Assembly (NCBI GenBank): GCA_025361335.1
Contig: JANYAK010000047.1
Location: 1 to 53,916 of the forward strand
Direction of reading: 5' to 3'
Length of the DNA: 53,916 nucleotides
Origin: Coriobacteriia bacterium
GTDB lineage: Bacteria > Actinomycetota > Coriobacteriia > Anaerosomatales > PALSA-660
The notes under the pieces were generated by a model. It was not told the origin of the DNA. It searched no databases and worked only from the letters and a program-made list of their open reading frames with translations. Position 1 is the stretch's first letter. The number at the start of each line of letters is the position of its first letter. This document shows, piece by piece, positions 27,270 through 35,199 of the stretch. The position numbers were made by a program, and so were the translations under genes.

Positions 27270-28442
27270 CTAGATCGCCTCCTCGTTGCGGATCTCGAGA
27301 GGTCTGACACCCTGAGAACCCGGCTGGGGCAGGGGCTGCAGCGGCGGCGCGAGCTGCCACTTCCGCTCCGAGACCCAACCTTTGAGCACCTCGGCGATGC
27401 GCCGGGCCTTGGGCAGAGAGCTGATCGGGCCCACCGGGACCGTCCTGCCCTCGACGGTGATCCGCCCGCTGCGCAGGTCCGCGTAGCTGACGGTGCCGAA
27501 GGAAGGCCGGCTCCGTCGCCCGACGCCGTAGTCGAAGATCGTCGCCCGGATGTCCGCGTCGGTCAGCGCGAGCGTCTCGGCGATGTCCTCGTCCAGAACG
27601 GGGATGGGCACGCCGATCCCGACGAAGCTCGACACGCCGTAGCGGGTGAACGTCGCCGCGCTGAAGAACTCCGGCGAGGCCTGCTTGAGGTCCGCGATGA
27701 CGGCCAGCGTCCCGGAAGGCGCCACGGGCACACCATGCTCGTCGCGCGTCTGGTTCGGGTTGTGCTGGGTGCCCTCCCATGCGACGTAGCCGGGCGCGCC
27801 GGCCACGAAGCATCGCGTGCCCACGCCGATCGTGCGGTAGGTCGGGTCGTTGAGCAGGGGCGACAGCGCTCCGGCGGAGCAGTACGTGGCGTTCCCGATG
27901 CGCGGGAGCAGAGGACCCAGGTAGGTGTAGATGGCGGTGTCCGACGAGTTCACGGCGACCGCGTAGTTCTGATAGGCGTTGCGTGGGTTGAAGAAGTACG
28001 CCTGATTGAGGTCGTCCAGCGTCACCCAGGTGTCGATCGACGTCCGCGGATAGCAGTCGGTGCCCGGGCCGGTGGCCTGCAGGTGGACGGACTTGCCCTT
28101 CAACAGGTCCTCGATCACGTGCGCCCCGCCGTACTCGATGCCCTTCGTCCTCGACGGCTCGGTGACCCCGAGGTACGTGTCGACCGCAGCCAGACCGCCG
28201 GACGCCGGCACGTCGTTGAGAGTGATCGCGCCCATCTTGATGGGCGGGTCCGAGTGGCCGAAGTTGAGGAATACCCCCGAGCTGCACATCGGGCCGAAGG
28301 TGCCGGTCGTGACGACGTCCACCCGGCGAGCAGCCGATCTGAGGCCGTCGGACTTCGCGATATCAGCGAACTCCTCCGCGGTCACCACGACGGCCTCGCC
28401 GCTCGCGATGCGTGCGTTGATCTCTTCCCAGCTCTTGGACAT
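27270..28442 (-). CDS. Homocysteine biosynthesis protein HcyBio (DUF39)
   Basis: 390 residues. COG1900/DUF39 proteins convert aspartate semialdehyde and sulfide to homocysteine with the NIL-ferredoxin, bypassing homoserine acylation. Conserved motifs: TTGTFGPMCSSGVFLNFGH with C53, ATGPGTDCYPR with C130 (these match the persulfide-forming cysteines I recall for M. acetivorans, C54 and C131), GIGVPIPVLDEDIA and a C-terminal KARRIAEVLKGW. I chose ATG 28442 over GTG 28457 because GGAGG (28451-28455) lies eight bases before it. It heads the operon directly downstream of the T-box terminator. Confidence 0.93.
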   Translation of the reverse strand: MSKSWEEINARIASGEAVVVTAEEFADIAKSDGLRSAARRVDVVTTGTFGPMCSSGVFLNFGHSDPPIKMGAITLNDVPASGGLAAVDTYLGVTEPSRTKGIEYGGAHVIEDLLKGKSVHLQATGPGTDCYPRTSIDTWVTLDDLNQAYFFNPRNAYQNYAVAVNSSDTAIYTYLGPLLPRIGNATYCSAGALSPLLNDPTYRTIGVGTRCFVAGAPGYVAWEGTQHNPNQTRDEHGVPVAPSGTLAVIADLKQASPEFFSAATFTRYGVSSFVGIGVPIPVLDEDIAETLALTDADIRATIFDYGVGRRSRPSFGTVSYADLRSGRITVEGRTVPVGPISSLPKARRIAEVLKGWVSERKWQLAPPLQPLPQPGSQGVRPLEIRNEEAI

Positions 28443-28461
28443 GCCATACACCTCCACCGAG

Positions 28462-28505
28462 ACAGCACAAAGGCCCCCGCCCTGTTGTCAGGACGAGAGG
28501 CCTCT
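28462..28505 (-). terminator. T-box terminator hairpin
   Basis: On the minus strand AGGCC, TCTC, GTCCTG, loop ACAA, CAGGGC, GGG, GGCCT is followed by TTTGTG. The outer 5 bp and inner 6 bp form a stem that stops transcription unless the T-box antiterminator (28505-28530) forms. It ends about 20 bases before the ATG of HcyBio. Confidence 0.75.
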
Positions 28506-28800
28506 CAAGAAGCGTTCTCGTGGTACCACCCGACTTCGCCGGTGCGGCGCTCCTGCTCCGCGTGACCGACCTCATCAAGCACAGGACCGGTGGTGTGGTT
28601 CCGGGATGGGGGTTCTTCGCTGTCCCGGAAGGTCCGATGCTCTCTAGCCCAAGGTAACGGGGGCGTCCGTCCGGCATTACGCAGGCGCGTGCGCGCCGTT
28701 CCTCCGGATGCCTCGGGGGCCATGTTCCGCGGTCGTTCGGTCGCCGGTTCTCAGCTGCCCCGGCTCTCTGGCGGACCTCGCGGCCCGCGTACTCATCCCC
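28505..28800 (-). promoter_or_regulatory. T-box riboswitch, specifier ATG (methionine)
   Basis: Read on the minus strand. Stem I base GGATG (28794-28798) pairs CATCC (28706-28710). The loop-E strand AGTA is at 28790-28793, the distal AGAGAG at 28764-28769, followed by GCTGAGAACCGG-like terminal sequence. The specifier loop reads GAAC then ATG at 28721-28723, then GCCCCCGAGG. Stem III is TTCCGGGA/TCCCGGAA (28623-28630 and 28599-28606). The antiterminator contains the T-box core GGTGGTACCACGAGAACGCT (28511-28530) with TGGT at 28525-28528, complementary to the tRNA ACCA end. It should let the operon be read when uncharged tRNA-Met accumulates. Confidence 0.92.
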
Positions 28801-28831
28801 GTCATCGGCTCGTGCTATGAGGTTTCCGCAC

Positions 28832-28861
28832 AGGATACGTGCGCCGCCGAGCCGATGTCAA
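28832..28861 (-). promoter_or_regulatory. Sigma-70-type promoter of the methionine operon
   Basis: On the minus strand a perfect -35 TTGACA (28856-28861) and -10 TATCCT (28832-28837) are separated by 18 bases. Transcription would start near 28825, giving a leader that begins about 25 bases before stem I of the T-box. Confidence 0.75.
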
Positions 28862-28909
28862 ACAAGCCGAAGGGGCGCCGGACGACGCCGGACGAGGGCT
28901 GGGGACTCG

Positions 28910-29341
28910 CTACATCGAGGCCAGCGCATCGGTGACGACACGATCGTGGTCGAACGCCAGATGCGGCAGCTCGGACGCTGCATACCACGCCGCGGCGGCG
29001 GCATCGTCCCCGGCGCACACGGACGTGCTCTCCCCAGCGCCCAGGGTCACGGCGAAGACGACGCTGACCGTCCACCCTCGCGGGTCGCGACCGGGATCGC
29101 CGTAGGCTCCCACCTGAGTGAGGCAGCCGGACGGTCGCAGCCCAGTCTCCTCGGCGAGCTCGCGAAGGGCCGCCTCGTCCAGCGGCTCGTCCTGGTCGAC
29201 GAATCCTCCCGGGAGGGCCCACATCCCCGCGAACGGGTCGCCTCCCCTCTGCACGAGCAGGACCTCCGGGCCGCGCAGTTCCATCCGAACGGCGACGACG
29301 TCGACGGTCAGGGCAGGACGCGGATAGGCGTGGTCGGGCAT
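28910..29341 (-). CDS. Nudix hydrolase
   Basis: 143 residues from ATG 29341. The Nudix box is complete: GGFVDQDEPLDEAALREL then AEETGL, preceded by PFAGMWALPGG as in ADP-ribose pyrophosphatase/NrtR-like members. It hydrolyses a nucleoside diphosphate linked to another moiety; substrate not determinable. It has no DNA-binding domain, so it is not NrtR itself. Divergent from the EamA transporter gene with an 80-base shared promoter region. Confidence 0.9.
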   Translation of the reverse strand: MPDHAYPRPALTVDVVAVRMELRGPEVLLVQRGGDPFAGMWALPGGFVDQDEPLDEAALRELAEETGLRPSGCLTQVGAYGDPGRDPRGWTVSVVFAVTLGAGESTSVCAGDDAAAAAWYAASELPHLAFDHDRVVTDALASM

Positions 29342-29421
29342 GGCGCGAGTGTAGCGCACAGAAGTGACCGCGCATCCGCGTGGGCGTACCTTGTTCCTCA
29401 ACGCCACCCATGAGGAGCCCC

Positions 29422-30369
29422 ATGCCGTCACTGAATCCTGTCCGCTGGTCCCGTCGCGTCAAGATGATCGTCGCCTTCGCGACCCTCTATGTGGTGTGGG
29501 GCTCCACATACCTGGCCATCAAGATCGGTCTCAACGCGTCGCTTCCGCCGGCCGCATTCGCGGGGATGCGACTGGTCCTCGCCGGCGCGATCCTCCTCGT
29601 GATGGCCAGACTTCGAGGCATCCCGCTCCGCATGCGGAGGCGCGACGTCGCCACGACGGTCACCGTGGGGATCCTCCTGCTCGTGGGCGGGATGTTCTCC
29701 ATGTTCCTGGCCGAGACCAGGATCGCTTCCGGGTTGGGGGCTCTGCTCGTGGCCGCCCTCCCCTTGTGGATCGCGGCCGCTGAATCCGTGATCCCGGGCA
29801 TGGAGCGACCGTCCGCTGCCGGGATCGCAGGCTTGGCCCTTGGCCTCGGCGGGCTCTGCGTGCTGATGGTCCCGCGTCTCACCGGAGTCTCGGGCACCCG
29901 GGGCCAGCTGGCGGGCATCGCCATCCTCATCGGCGGCACCTGGCTGTGGACCGCCGGGTCCGTGATCAGCAAGAGGCGCCCCGTCCGGGCCGACGCCATG
30001 GTCGCGACCGGCTACGAGATGCTCTCAGCCGGGATCGTCTTGTGCGGCATCGCGACCGCCGCGGGAGACTGGACGCGCCTCCGGTTCACGGCGGCGGGAG
30101 TTGGCGCTCTCGCATACCTTGTCGTGTTCGGATCGGTCATGGCCTTCACCGCCTTCGTGTGGGCCCTCAGACACGCGCCGGCGTCGAAAGTCATGACATA
30201 CGCTTTCGTGAACCCCGTCATCGCGGCCATCCTGGGCTTCTTGGTGCTCGGTGAGCGCCTCGACGGGTGGACGGTGGCGGGGATGGTCGTGATCCTGGCA
30301 GGCGTCGCCCTCACCACCCTCGCGCCCACACGCGCTCCTCGCGAGCCCGGTCCCGCAGTCCGCACCTGA
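29422..30369 (+). CDS. EamA-family (DMT) transporter
   Basis: About 315 residues with ten hydrophobic helices in two EamA repeats. First repeat opens TLYVVWGSTYLAIKIGL; the second carries YEMLSAGIVLCG, FGSVMAFTAFVWALR and FVNPVIAAILGFLVLGERL, the classical YddG/RhaT-like exporter signature. Probably exports amino acids or metabolites. ATG 29422 has GAGGAG four bases upstream; earlier starts lack a good site. Confidence 0.9.
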   Translation: MPSLNPVRWSRRVKMIVAFATLYVVWGSTYLAIKIGLNASLPPAAFAGMRLVLAGAILLVMARLRGIPLRMRRRDVATTVTVGILLLVGGMFSMFLAETRIASGLGALLVAALPLWIAAAESVIPGMERPSAAGIAGLALGLGGLCVLMVPRLTGVSGTRGQLAGIAILIGGTWLWTAGSVISKRRPVRADAMVATGYEMLSAGIVLCGIATAAGDWTRLRFTAAGVGALAYLVVFGSVMAFTAFVWALRHAPASKVMTYAFVNPVIAAILGFLVLGERLDGWTVAGMVVILAGVALTTLAPTRAPREPGPAVRT

Positions 30370-30947
30370 CGGTCACGACACTCGCTTCTCCGCGCGCATC
30401 GGCGAGTGTGCGGCCGTCCGCCCCGACCCGTCGTCGGGCCTCTCCACGGCATCTCCACACGCCGGACACGCGGGCTTCACCGCACGCGGCCATAGTGTTC
30501 ACAGGCGACCACGAAGATGCGGTCCCGGGACGGTCACCAGACAGGAGGCGCCTGGAGGCCAGCAGTACGAACGGCAGCACGGTTTGACAGCGACACCCAT
30601 ATCACGCGCCACCTTCTGAGGAGCACCCCTCTCCTCTCGATTCCCTCCCTGAGATCTCCGGTACCCCCTCCCGGAGATCGCCTGAAGGGCGGGACCCCGC
30701 CGCAAGGGTCCCGCCCTTCCGCACTATTCGGACCGGTCCCCCTGCGAGCTGGCACTCGCAGGACCGGTCCTTTTCGTGTCCGCACCGCCATTGCCGCGAC
30801 ACGTCAGCTCGTGGCCCCCCGGTTGAGCCCGCCCGAGGCATCGAGCCACCCTCTGCGGCGGAATACAGACCATCAAGTCGTCCTTCAACCATTGTACAGG
30901 CCATTTGACCTGCACTTTCCCACCAAACCCTCGACCGGTACTTCATG
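30370..30947 (+). other. Intergenic region with a row of strong hairpins (possible small RNA or leader)
   Basis: No credible gene lies here. On the plus strand four hairpins follow one another: GAGGAG/CTCCTC (30618-30636, loop CACCCCT), GATCTCCGG/CCGGAGATC (30653-30679, loop TACCCCCTC), a 14-bp GAAGGGCGGGACCC stem (30684-30719) and the terminator at 30730-30774. The first two have C-rich loops. A perfect -35 TTGACA occurs at 30584-30589 but without a matching -10. The rest (30370-30610, 30780-30947) shows nothing I recognise. Confidence 0.45.
30730..30774 (+). terminator. Intrinsic terminator
   Basis: GGACCGGT (30730-30737) pairs with ACCGGTCC (30763-30770), and CCTGCGAG (30741-30748) with CTCGCAGG (30755-30762), loop six bases, followed by TTTT. 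It ends the transcript from the EamA gene or from a separate RNA in the intergenic region. Confidence 0.75.
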
Positions 30948-30989
30948 TTGATTTTTATAGGACTTGTCATATACTCGTCTTGTCCTATA
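30948..30989 (+). promoter_or_regulatory. Promoter and palindromic operator of the padR operon
   Basis: A -35-like TTGATT (30948-30953) and -10 TATACT (30970-30975) are 16 bases apart. An 8-bp perfect inverted repeat TATAGGAC/GTCCTATA (30956-30963 and 30982-30989) brackets the -10 box in locally AT-rich DNA. PadR repressors commonly autoregulate through such palindromes. Confidence 0.65.
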
Positions 30990-31008
30990 TCACTCCGGGG
31001 GCGGTTGT

Positions 31009-31608
31009 GTGGCGCTCGAACACGCCATTCTGGGATTCCTCAGCAGGGACCCGATGACTGGGTACGACCTGAAGACACGGTGCTTCGACGACGGGGCCGG
31101 TCATCTGTGGACGGCCGACCAGGCACAGGTGTATCGAACCCTGGACAGGCTCTCCCGCGAGGGACGCGTGCGTTCCCGGCTCGTCCCACAGCGCGGGAAG
31201 CCGGACCGGAAGGTCTTTTCGATCACGCACAAGGGCCGTAGAGCCCTCGAAACGTGGCTGCGCGACCCCGAGGACCCCTCCCCGGTGCGGGACCCGTTCC
31301 TTCTGCACATCCTGCTGTCCTCCGACCTGCCGGACGGCGAGATCATCGCTCAGCTCGAACGTGCGCGCGGACAGTACCAGCAGCGACTCGACGATTTGCG
31401 CGGCCGCGCCCGGACCGAGGTCGACGCGTGGGAGCGTGCGACACGCCGCTCGCGCGATGCGGAGCTCAGACGAATGACCATCGCCGCGAGCGTCGCGGCC
31501 GCGAGGACCTCGATCGACTGGATCGACGACTCGATCGAGCGTGTCTCGAAGGGCCTGCCGGCGCCGCCGAGCGACGCTGCGCGCGGAACCGATGGGGGTA
31601 TCGGATGA
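31009..31608 (+). CDS. PadR-family transcriptional regulator
   Basis: 199 residues from GTG 31009. Winged helix at the N-terminus (ALEHAILGFLSRDPMTGYDLK, then QVYRTLDRLSREGRVRSRL and KVFSITHKGRRALETWL) is the PadR fold; the C-terminal helical part (about 95-185) is the PadR-C/AphA-like dimerisation domain. It probably represses its own operon through the palindrome upstream. Its stop overlaps the start of the next gene as ATGA, so it controls an iron-sulfur flavoprotein and may respond to a redox-active or phenolic compound. Confidence 0.9.
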   Translation: MALEHAILGFLSRDPMTGYDLKTRCFDDGAGHLWTADQAQVYRTLDRLSREGRVRSRLVPQRGKPDRKVFSITHKGRRALETWLRDPEDPSPVRDPFLLHILLSSDLPDGEIIAQLERARGQYQQRLDDLRGRARTEVDAWERATRRSRDAELRRMTIAASVAAARTSIDWIDDSIERVSKGLPAPPSDAARGTDGGIG

Positions 31609-32276
31609 GATTGATGGCGCTCGACGCGAGCGCGGTGTGCGGGGGGCCGGTCACGCGTGCGATGGAGTGCGCGGCGAGCGAGGTGGAGAGGGCGGGCGCC
31701 GACGTGACGCGCATCCGGCTCTACTCGCTGTTCGGAGCATGCTGCGCCGCATGCGGGACGTGCCGCGCCACCGCGTCGTGCTCGCGCCGACACGAGGCGA
31801 TCGACGCCGTCAGCGGCGACCTCGCCGCAGCGGATCTGCTTCTCGTGGGAGTGACTTCGAGCATCTCACAACGCGATCCCAGGGTGGAGACGCTCCTTCG
31901 GCGGCTGGTCGGCTCGTTCGGCGGCGTCTACAGCAGCCGCCGGTCCGATGCCTCACTGGCCGACTCTCCGCAGGGCAAGCGGGCAGCTCTGATCTCGTCC
32001 TCGCCGCCGCTGCTCGGGGCGGCGGCGGCGCTCGGCATCCTCCCCTACGGCCTCGGGGGCGTGTGGCGCGTCCTCGACTCCTCAGGGGTCCGGGTGGTGG
32101 GGTGCACGTCGGTGGCCAGCAGCTGGTCGGGGCCAGCCTCATGGGACTTGACACGGGAGAGAGCGGTCAGGTTGGGCCGCACACTGGCGGTCGGCTGTGC
32201 GAGACAGCCCGAGCGGCGGCTCCTGCCTGCTTCTCCCGAGCTGCTGCCGGCCCGCGTCACGCCGCGTGTGGCCTAG
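31605..32276 (+). CDS. Iron-sulfur flavoprotein-like NAD(P)H-dependent FMN reductase family protein
   Basis: 223 residues with a flavodoxin-like fold. The compact cluster motif of the Isf family is visible, C47-x2-C50-x2-C53-x5-C59 (within CCAACGTCRATASC), which holds a [4Fe-4S] cluster beside FMN. Likely reduces oxygen, peroxide, quinones or nitroaromatics in anaerobes. Translationally coupled to padR. Its stop TAG lies in CTAG at 32273-32276, which also provides the stop of the convergent next gene. The C-terminal 30 residues after SGPASWDL are variable. Confidence 0.78.
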   Translation: MRLMALDASAVCGGPVTRAMECAASEVERAGADVTRIRLYSLFGACCAACGTCRATASCSRRHEAIDAVSGDLAAADLLLVGVTSSISQRDPRVETLLRRLVGSFGGVYSSRRSDASLADSPQGKRAALISSSPPLLGAAAALGILPYGLGGVWRVLDSSGVRVVGCTSVASSWSGPASWDLTRERAVRLGRTLAVGCARQPERRLLPASPELLPARVTPRVA

Positions 32277-33469
32277 CGACTGCCGTCGCTGCCGAGGAGT
32301 TCGTCCATGACGAGCCGCCCGGGGTCCAGAAGCACGCCCGTGGCGCGCGCCGATCCCTCGTCGAAGCGAGGCGCACCGTTGGCCGAGACGCCGGGACCGG
32401 CCAGCACGAACGGGACGGGCTCACCCACGTGGGTTCTCAGCGCGATCGGCGTGGGGTGGTCGGGCATGCACAGCACCCGCAGGCCGTCGCCGTAGTCGCG
32501 CGCACGACGAACGACCTCGGAGTCGATGGCTTCGATCCCGGCCACCTTGGCGGATACATCGCCCGCGTGACCGGCCTCGTCGGGCGTCTCGACGTGGATG
32601 ACCACGAGATCATGGTGGTCGAGGGCGGCCAACCCGCGCTCGGCCTGCAGGGCGTAGTCGTTGTCAGGCCCGTCCGTGACCCCGGGGATGTCGAGCCTGT
32701 CGATCCCGGTGAGCACAGCGAGGCCGTTGAGGAGATCGACTCCGGACGTGAGGGCTGCCGCTTTGCCGCGTAGTTCGCGAAACGGCACCAGGGACCGCGG
32801 CGCGGCACCCGGCCAAAACGGCCAGATATCGGTAGCCACGACGTCTCCGGCCTCGCCCCGGCACAGGTTCGCGGGCGAGCTGCCGAGTGCCCTGCGTGCG
32901 CGGCGCATCAGGTCGAGCAAGACGCTGGAACCGGGGCCCGAGGGCAGCCGACCCTCGATCGGCAGCCCCGAGATGTCGTGCGGGGGCGTATAGCAGGCGT
33001 CGATCAGCTCGGGGTGCCCCTTCACGACGAGGATATGCCGATAGCTGACCCCGGGGTAGAAGCGGAAGGTGTCGTCGCCCAACACCTCGTCGATATCCAA
33101 CACGATGGCGCGGGACTCGGCGGTGGAGATATGTCCGCACGAGTACGACGCCATGACGCCGCCAGCCGTGTTGACAAGGTTCATCCGCAAGGCGACCTCG
33201 TCGGGGCCGAGTGGGATCCCCATGCTGGCCGCCTCTATGGCTCCGCGCCCCACGAAGTCCGCGACGGGGTCGTAGCCGAGGATGGACGTGCAGGCGGCGG
33301 ACGACGAAGGCTCGGCGCCTTTCGGAACGGTGGCCGCCATGCCGACGAAGCCCGAAGCCGCAAGCGCGTCGAGGTTGGGCGTGCGGGCAGCGGCAAGCGT
33401 GGTTCTCCCGCCGAGTTCCTCGAGCGGCCAGCCCGACGCACCGTCCAGGATCACGATGCAGTACTTCAC
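32273..33469 (-). CDS. Phosphoglycerate mutase-family protein, candidate homoserine kinase
   Basis: 398 residues of the alkaline-phosphatase superfamily, archaeal ApgM type: VKYCIVILDGASGWPLEELGG start, TPNLDALA, GAEPSSSAACTSILGYDP with the catalytic serine loop, GRGAIEAASMGI, and HVETPDEAGHAGD and MPDHPTPI metal motifs. A subgroup (TIGR02535, as I recall) is proposed to be a homoserine kinase replacing ThrB. The gene is divergent from thrC, the next enzyme, which favours that reading over glycolytic mutase. GTG 33469 has a GGAGG site; no ThrB is seen in the window. Confidence 0.85.
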   Translation of the reverse strand: MKYCIVILDGASGWPLEELGGRTTLAAARTPNLDALAASGFVGMAATVPKGAEPSSSAACTSILGYDPVADFVGRGAIEAASMGIPLGPDEVALRMNLVNTAGGVMASYSCGHISTAESRAIVLDIDEVLGDDTFRFYPGVSYRHILVVKGHPELIDACYTPPHDISGLPIEGRLPSGPGSSVLLDLMRRARRALGSSPANLCRGEAGDVVATDIWPFWPGAAPRSLVPFRELRGKAAALTSGVDLLNGLAVLTGIDRLDIPGVTDGPDNDYALQAERGLAALDHHDLVVIHVETPDEAGHAGDVSAKVAGIEAIDSEVVRRARDYGDGLRVLCMPDHPTPIALRTHVGEPVPFVLAGPGVSANGAPRFDEGSARATGVLLDPGRLVMDELLGSDGSR

Positions 33470-33616
33470 CGAGCCCGCCTCCCCCGTGGGCCGTGTGCGT
33501 GGGGCACATTGTCCGCCACGGCGCCGCGATGGCGCAACCGCTCGCTGTCGGCGCGGCCGGGATCGCGAGCGGCTCGGGCGGGACGTCTCCGCCGCCGCGG
33601 AGCCAGCATCGTCTGG

Positions 33617-33629
33617 TACGATGCCCGCA
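33617..33629 (+). promoter_or_regulatory. Extended -10 promoter for a possibly leaderless thrC mRNA
   Basis: TGGTACGAT (33614-33622) fits an extended -10 (TG-N-TACGAT). The hexamer ends six bases before the thrC ATG at 33629, so transcription would begin at or next to the start codon. No ribosome site is visible before this ATG, which agrees with a leaderless message. Confidence 0.5.
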
Positions 33630-35170
33630 TGGCCTCCATCTCCTACAGGGACACTCGCGGGCTCGACCCGATGCCGCGGACCTTCACCGACACGGTGATC
33701 AAAGGGATCGCCCCCGGAGGCGGACTCTACGTTCCCGAACGCGTTCCCGTCATGCCCCTTGGCGACATACTGGGCCTGAGGCGCCTTTCGTACGCGGAAC
33801 GGGCCGCGCGCATCTACTCTCTCTTCGGCGTGGACGTCCATCCCGAACAGGTCTCGGCTCTCATGGAGTCAGCGTACGGGGAGAACTTCGACCACCCGGG
33901 GATAGCGCCCGTCGTGGAGGTCACAGCGGACATGCATGTGCTCGAGCTGTGGCACGGCCCGACGAGCGCTTTTAAGGACATGGCGCTGCAGTGCATGCCG
34001 CTGCTCTTCTCGGAGGCCATCTCGATGCGGCTCGCCGCTGGGGAGAAGCTGGACGACTACCTGGTGCTGGTGGCGACCTCTGGAGACACCGGGAAGGCGG
34101 CGCTGGAGGGGTTCGCGGATCGCGCGCACACCGGGATCGTCGTGTTCTATCCCGCCGACGGGGTCTCCGAACTGCAGCGCAAGCAGATGGTCACGCAACG
34201 AGGCGACAATGTCGGCGTCTTCGGCGTCCGGGGCAACTTCGACGACTGCCAGAACGCGGTCAAAGCCGCGTTCGCCGATGAGACATTCAACTCCCGGCTG
34301 CACGAACGGGGGCTGCGCCTCTCCAGCGCCAACTCGATCAACTGGGGACGGCTACTGCCCCAGATCGTCTACTACGTCTCCGCGTACGCCGACATGGTCG
34401 CGCAGGGCGGTGTCGCGCCCGGGCATGACATCGACGTGTGCGTGCCCACGGGCAACTTCGGCAACATCCTCGCGGGATTCTACGCGCGCAAGATGGGTGT
34501 CCCGATCGGCCGCCTGCTGTGCGCCTCCAACGAGAACAACGTCCTCACCGACTTCATCGCGACGGGAGTGTACGACATCAGGTCGCGCACGTTCGTGACG
34601 ACGCCATCGCCGTCGATGGACATCCTCATCTCGTCGAACCTCGAGCGGCTGCTGTTCGAGCTGACCCGCGACCCGGAGACGGTGCGCGGCTGGATGTCCG
34701 AACTCGAACGTGACGGTCACTTCCAAGTCGATCGCGAGACGTTCGCGGCCCTGCGTGAGGTGATCCTCGGCGATTGGGTGTCCAACGAGGAGTCGCTCGA
34801 GGTCATCGAGCGCGTCTGGTCGGAGGAGCGGTACTTGCTCGACCCCCACACGGCTGTCGCTTGGGAGGTCGCGGAACGCCTGCGCGCCGATGATCCGGTC
34901 CTCGTCGTGTCCACGGCTCACTGGGCCAAGTTCGGCGCGGACGTCTACAAGGCGCTCAACTGTCTGAGGCACGGGGACGTGCTGCCGGCCGATGCCGCCG
35001 ACCTGAGCGGAGTGGAGCTGCTCGCCAAGGTGGCGGAGATGACATCCGGGGCGGCGGCGGTTCCCCGGGCGCTCGCGGAGCTGGACCAGTTGCCCGAGCG
35101 ATTCCCGGCAGTGGTCGACGCGGGGCGTGATGGGGTCGAGCGGGCCGTGCTGGAGTGGCTCGACCGCTGA
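33629..35170 (+). CDS. thrC: Threonine synthase
   Basis: 513 residues, the long form of this PLP enzyme, converting O-phosphohomoserine to threonine. PLP lysine K116 in GPTSAFKDMALQ, phosphate-binding VATSGDTGKAA, the N-terminal domain with SISYRDTRG and PGGGLYVPE, and SSANSINWGRLLPQIVYY are all present. It shares its upstream region with the candidate homoserine kinase on the other strand. Threonine synthesis here competes with the HcyBio route for aspartate semialdehyde. Confidence 0.96.
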   Translation: MASISYRDTRGLDPMPRTFTDTVIKGIAPGGGLYVPERVPVMPLGDILGLRRLSYAERAARIYSLFGVDVHPEQVSALMESAYGENFDHPGIAPVVEVTADMHVLELWHGPTSAFKDMALQCMPLLFSEAISMRLAAGEKLDDYLVLVATSGDTGKAALEGFADRAHTGIVVFYPADGVSELQRKQMVTQRGDNVGVFGVRGNFDDCQNAVKAAFADETFNSRLHERGLRLSSANSINWGRLLPQIVYYVSAYADMVAQGGVAPGHDIDVCVPTGNFGNILAGFYARKMGVPIGRLLCASNENNVLTDFIATGVYDIRSRTFVTTPSPSMDILISSNLERLLFELTRDPETVRGWMSELERDGHFQVDRETFAALREVILGDWVSNEESLEVIERVWSEERYLLDPHTAVAWEVAERLRADDPVLVVSTAHWAKFGADVYKALNCLRHGDVLPADAADLSGVELLAKVAEMTSGAAAVPRALAELDQLPERFPAVVDAGRDGVERAVLEWLDR

Positions 35171-35199
35171 CGCCGGGCCCGACGCGGATGGACTCCGCA

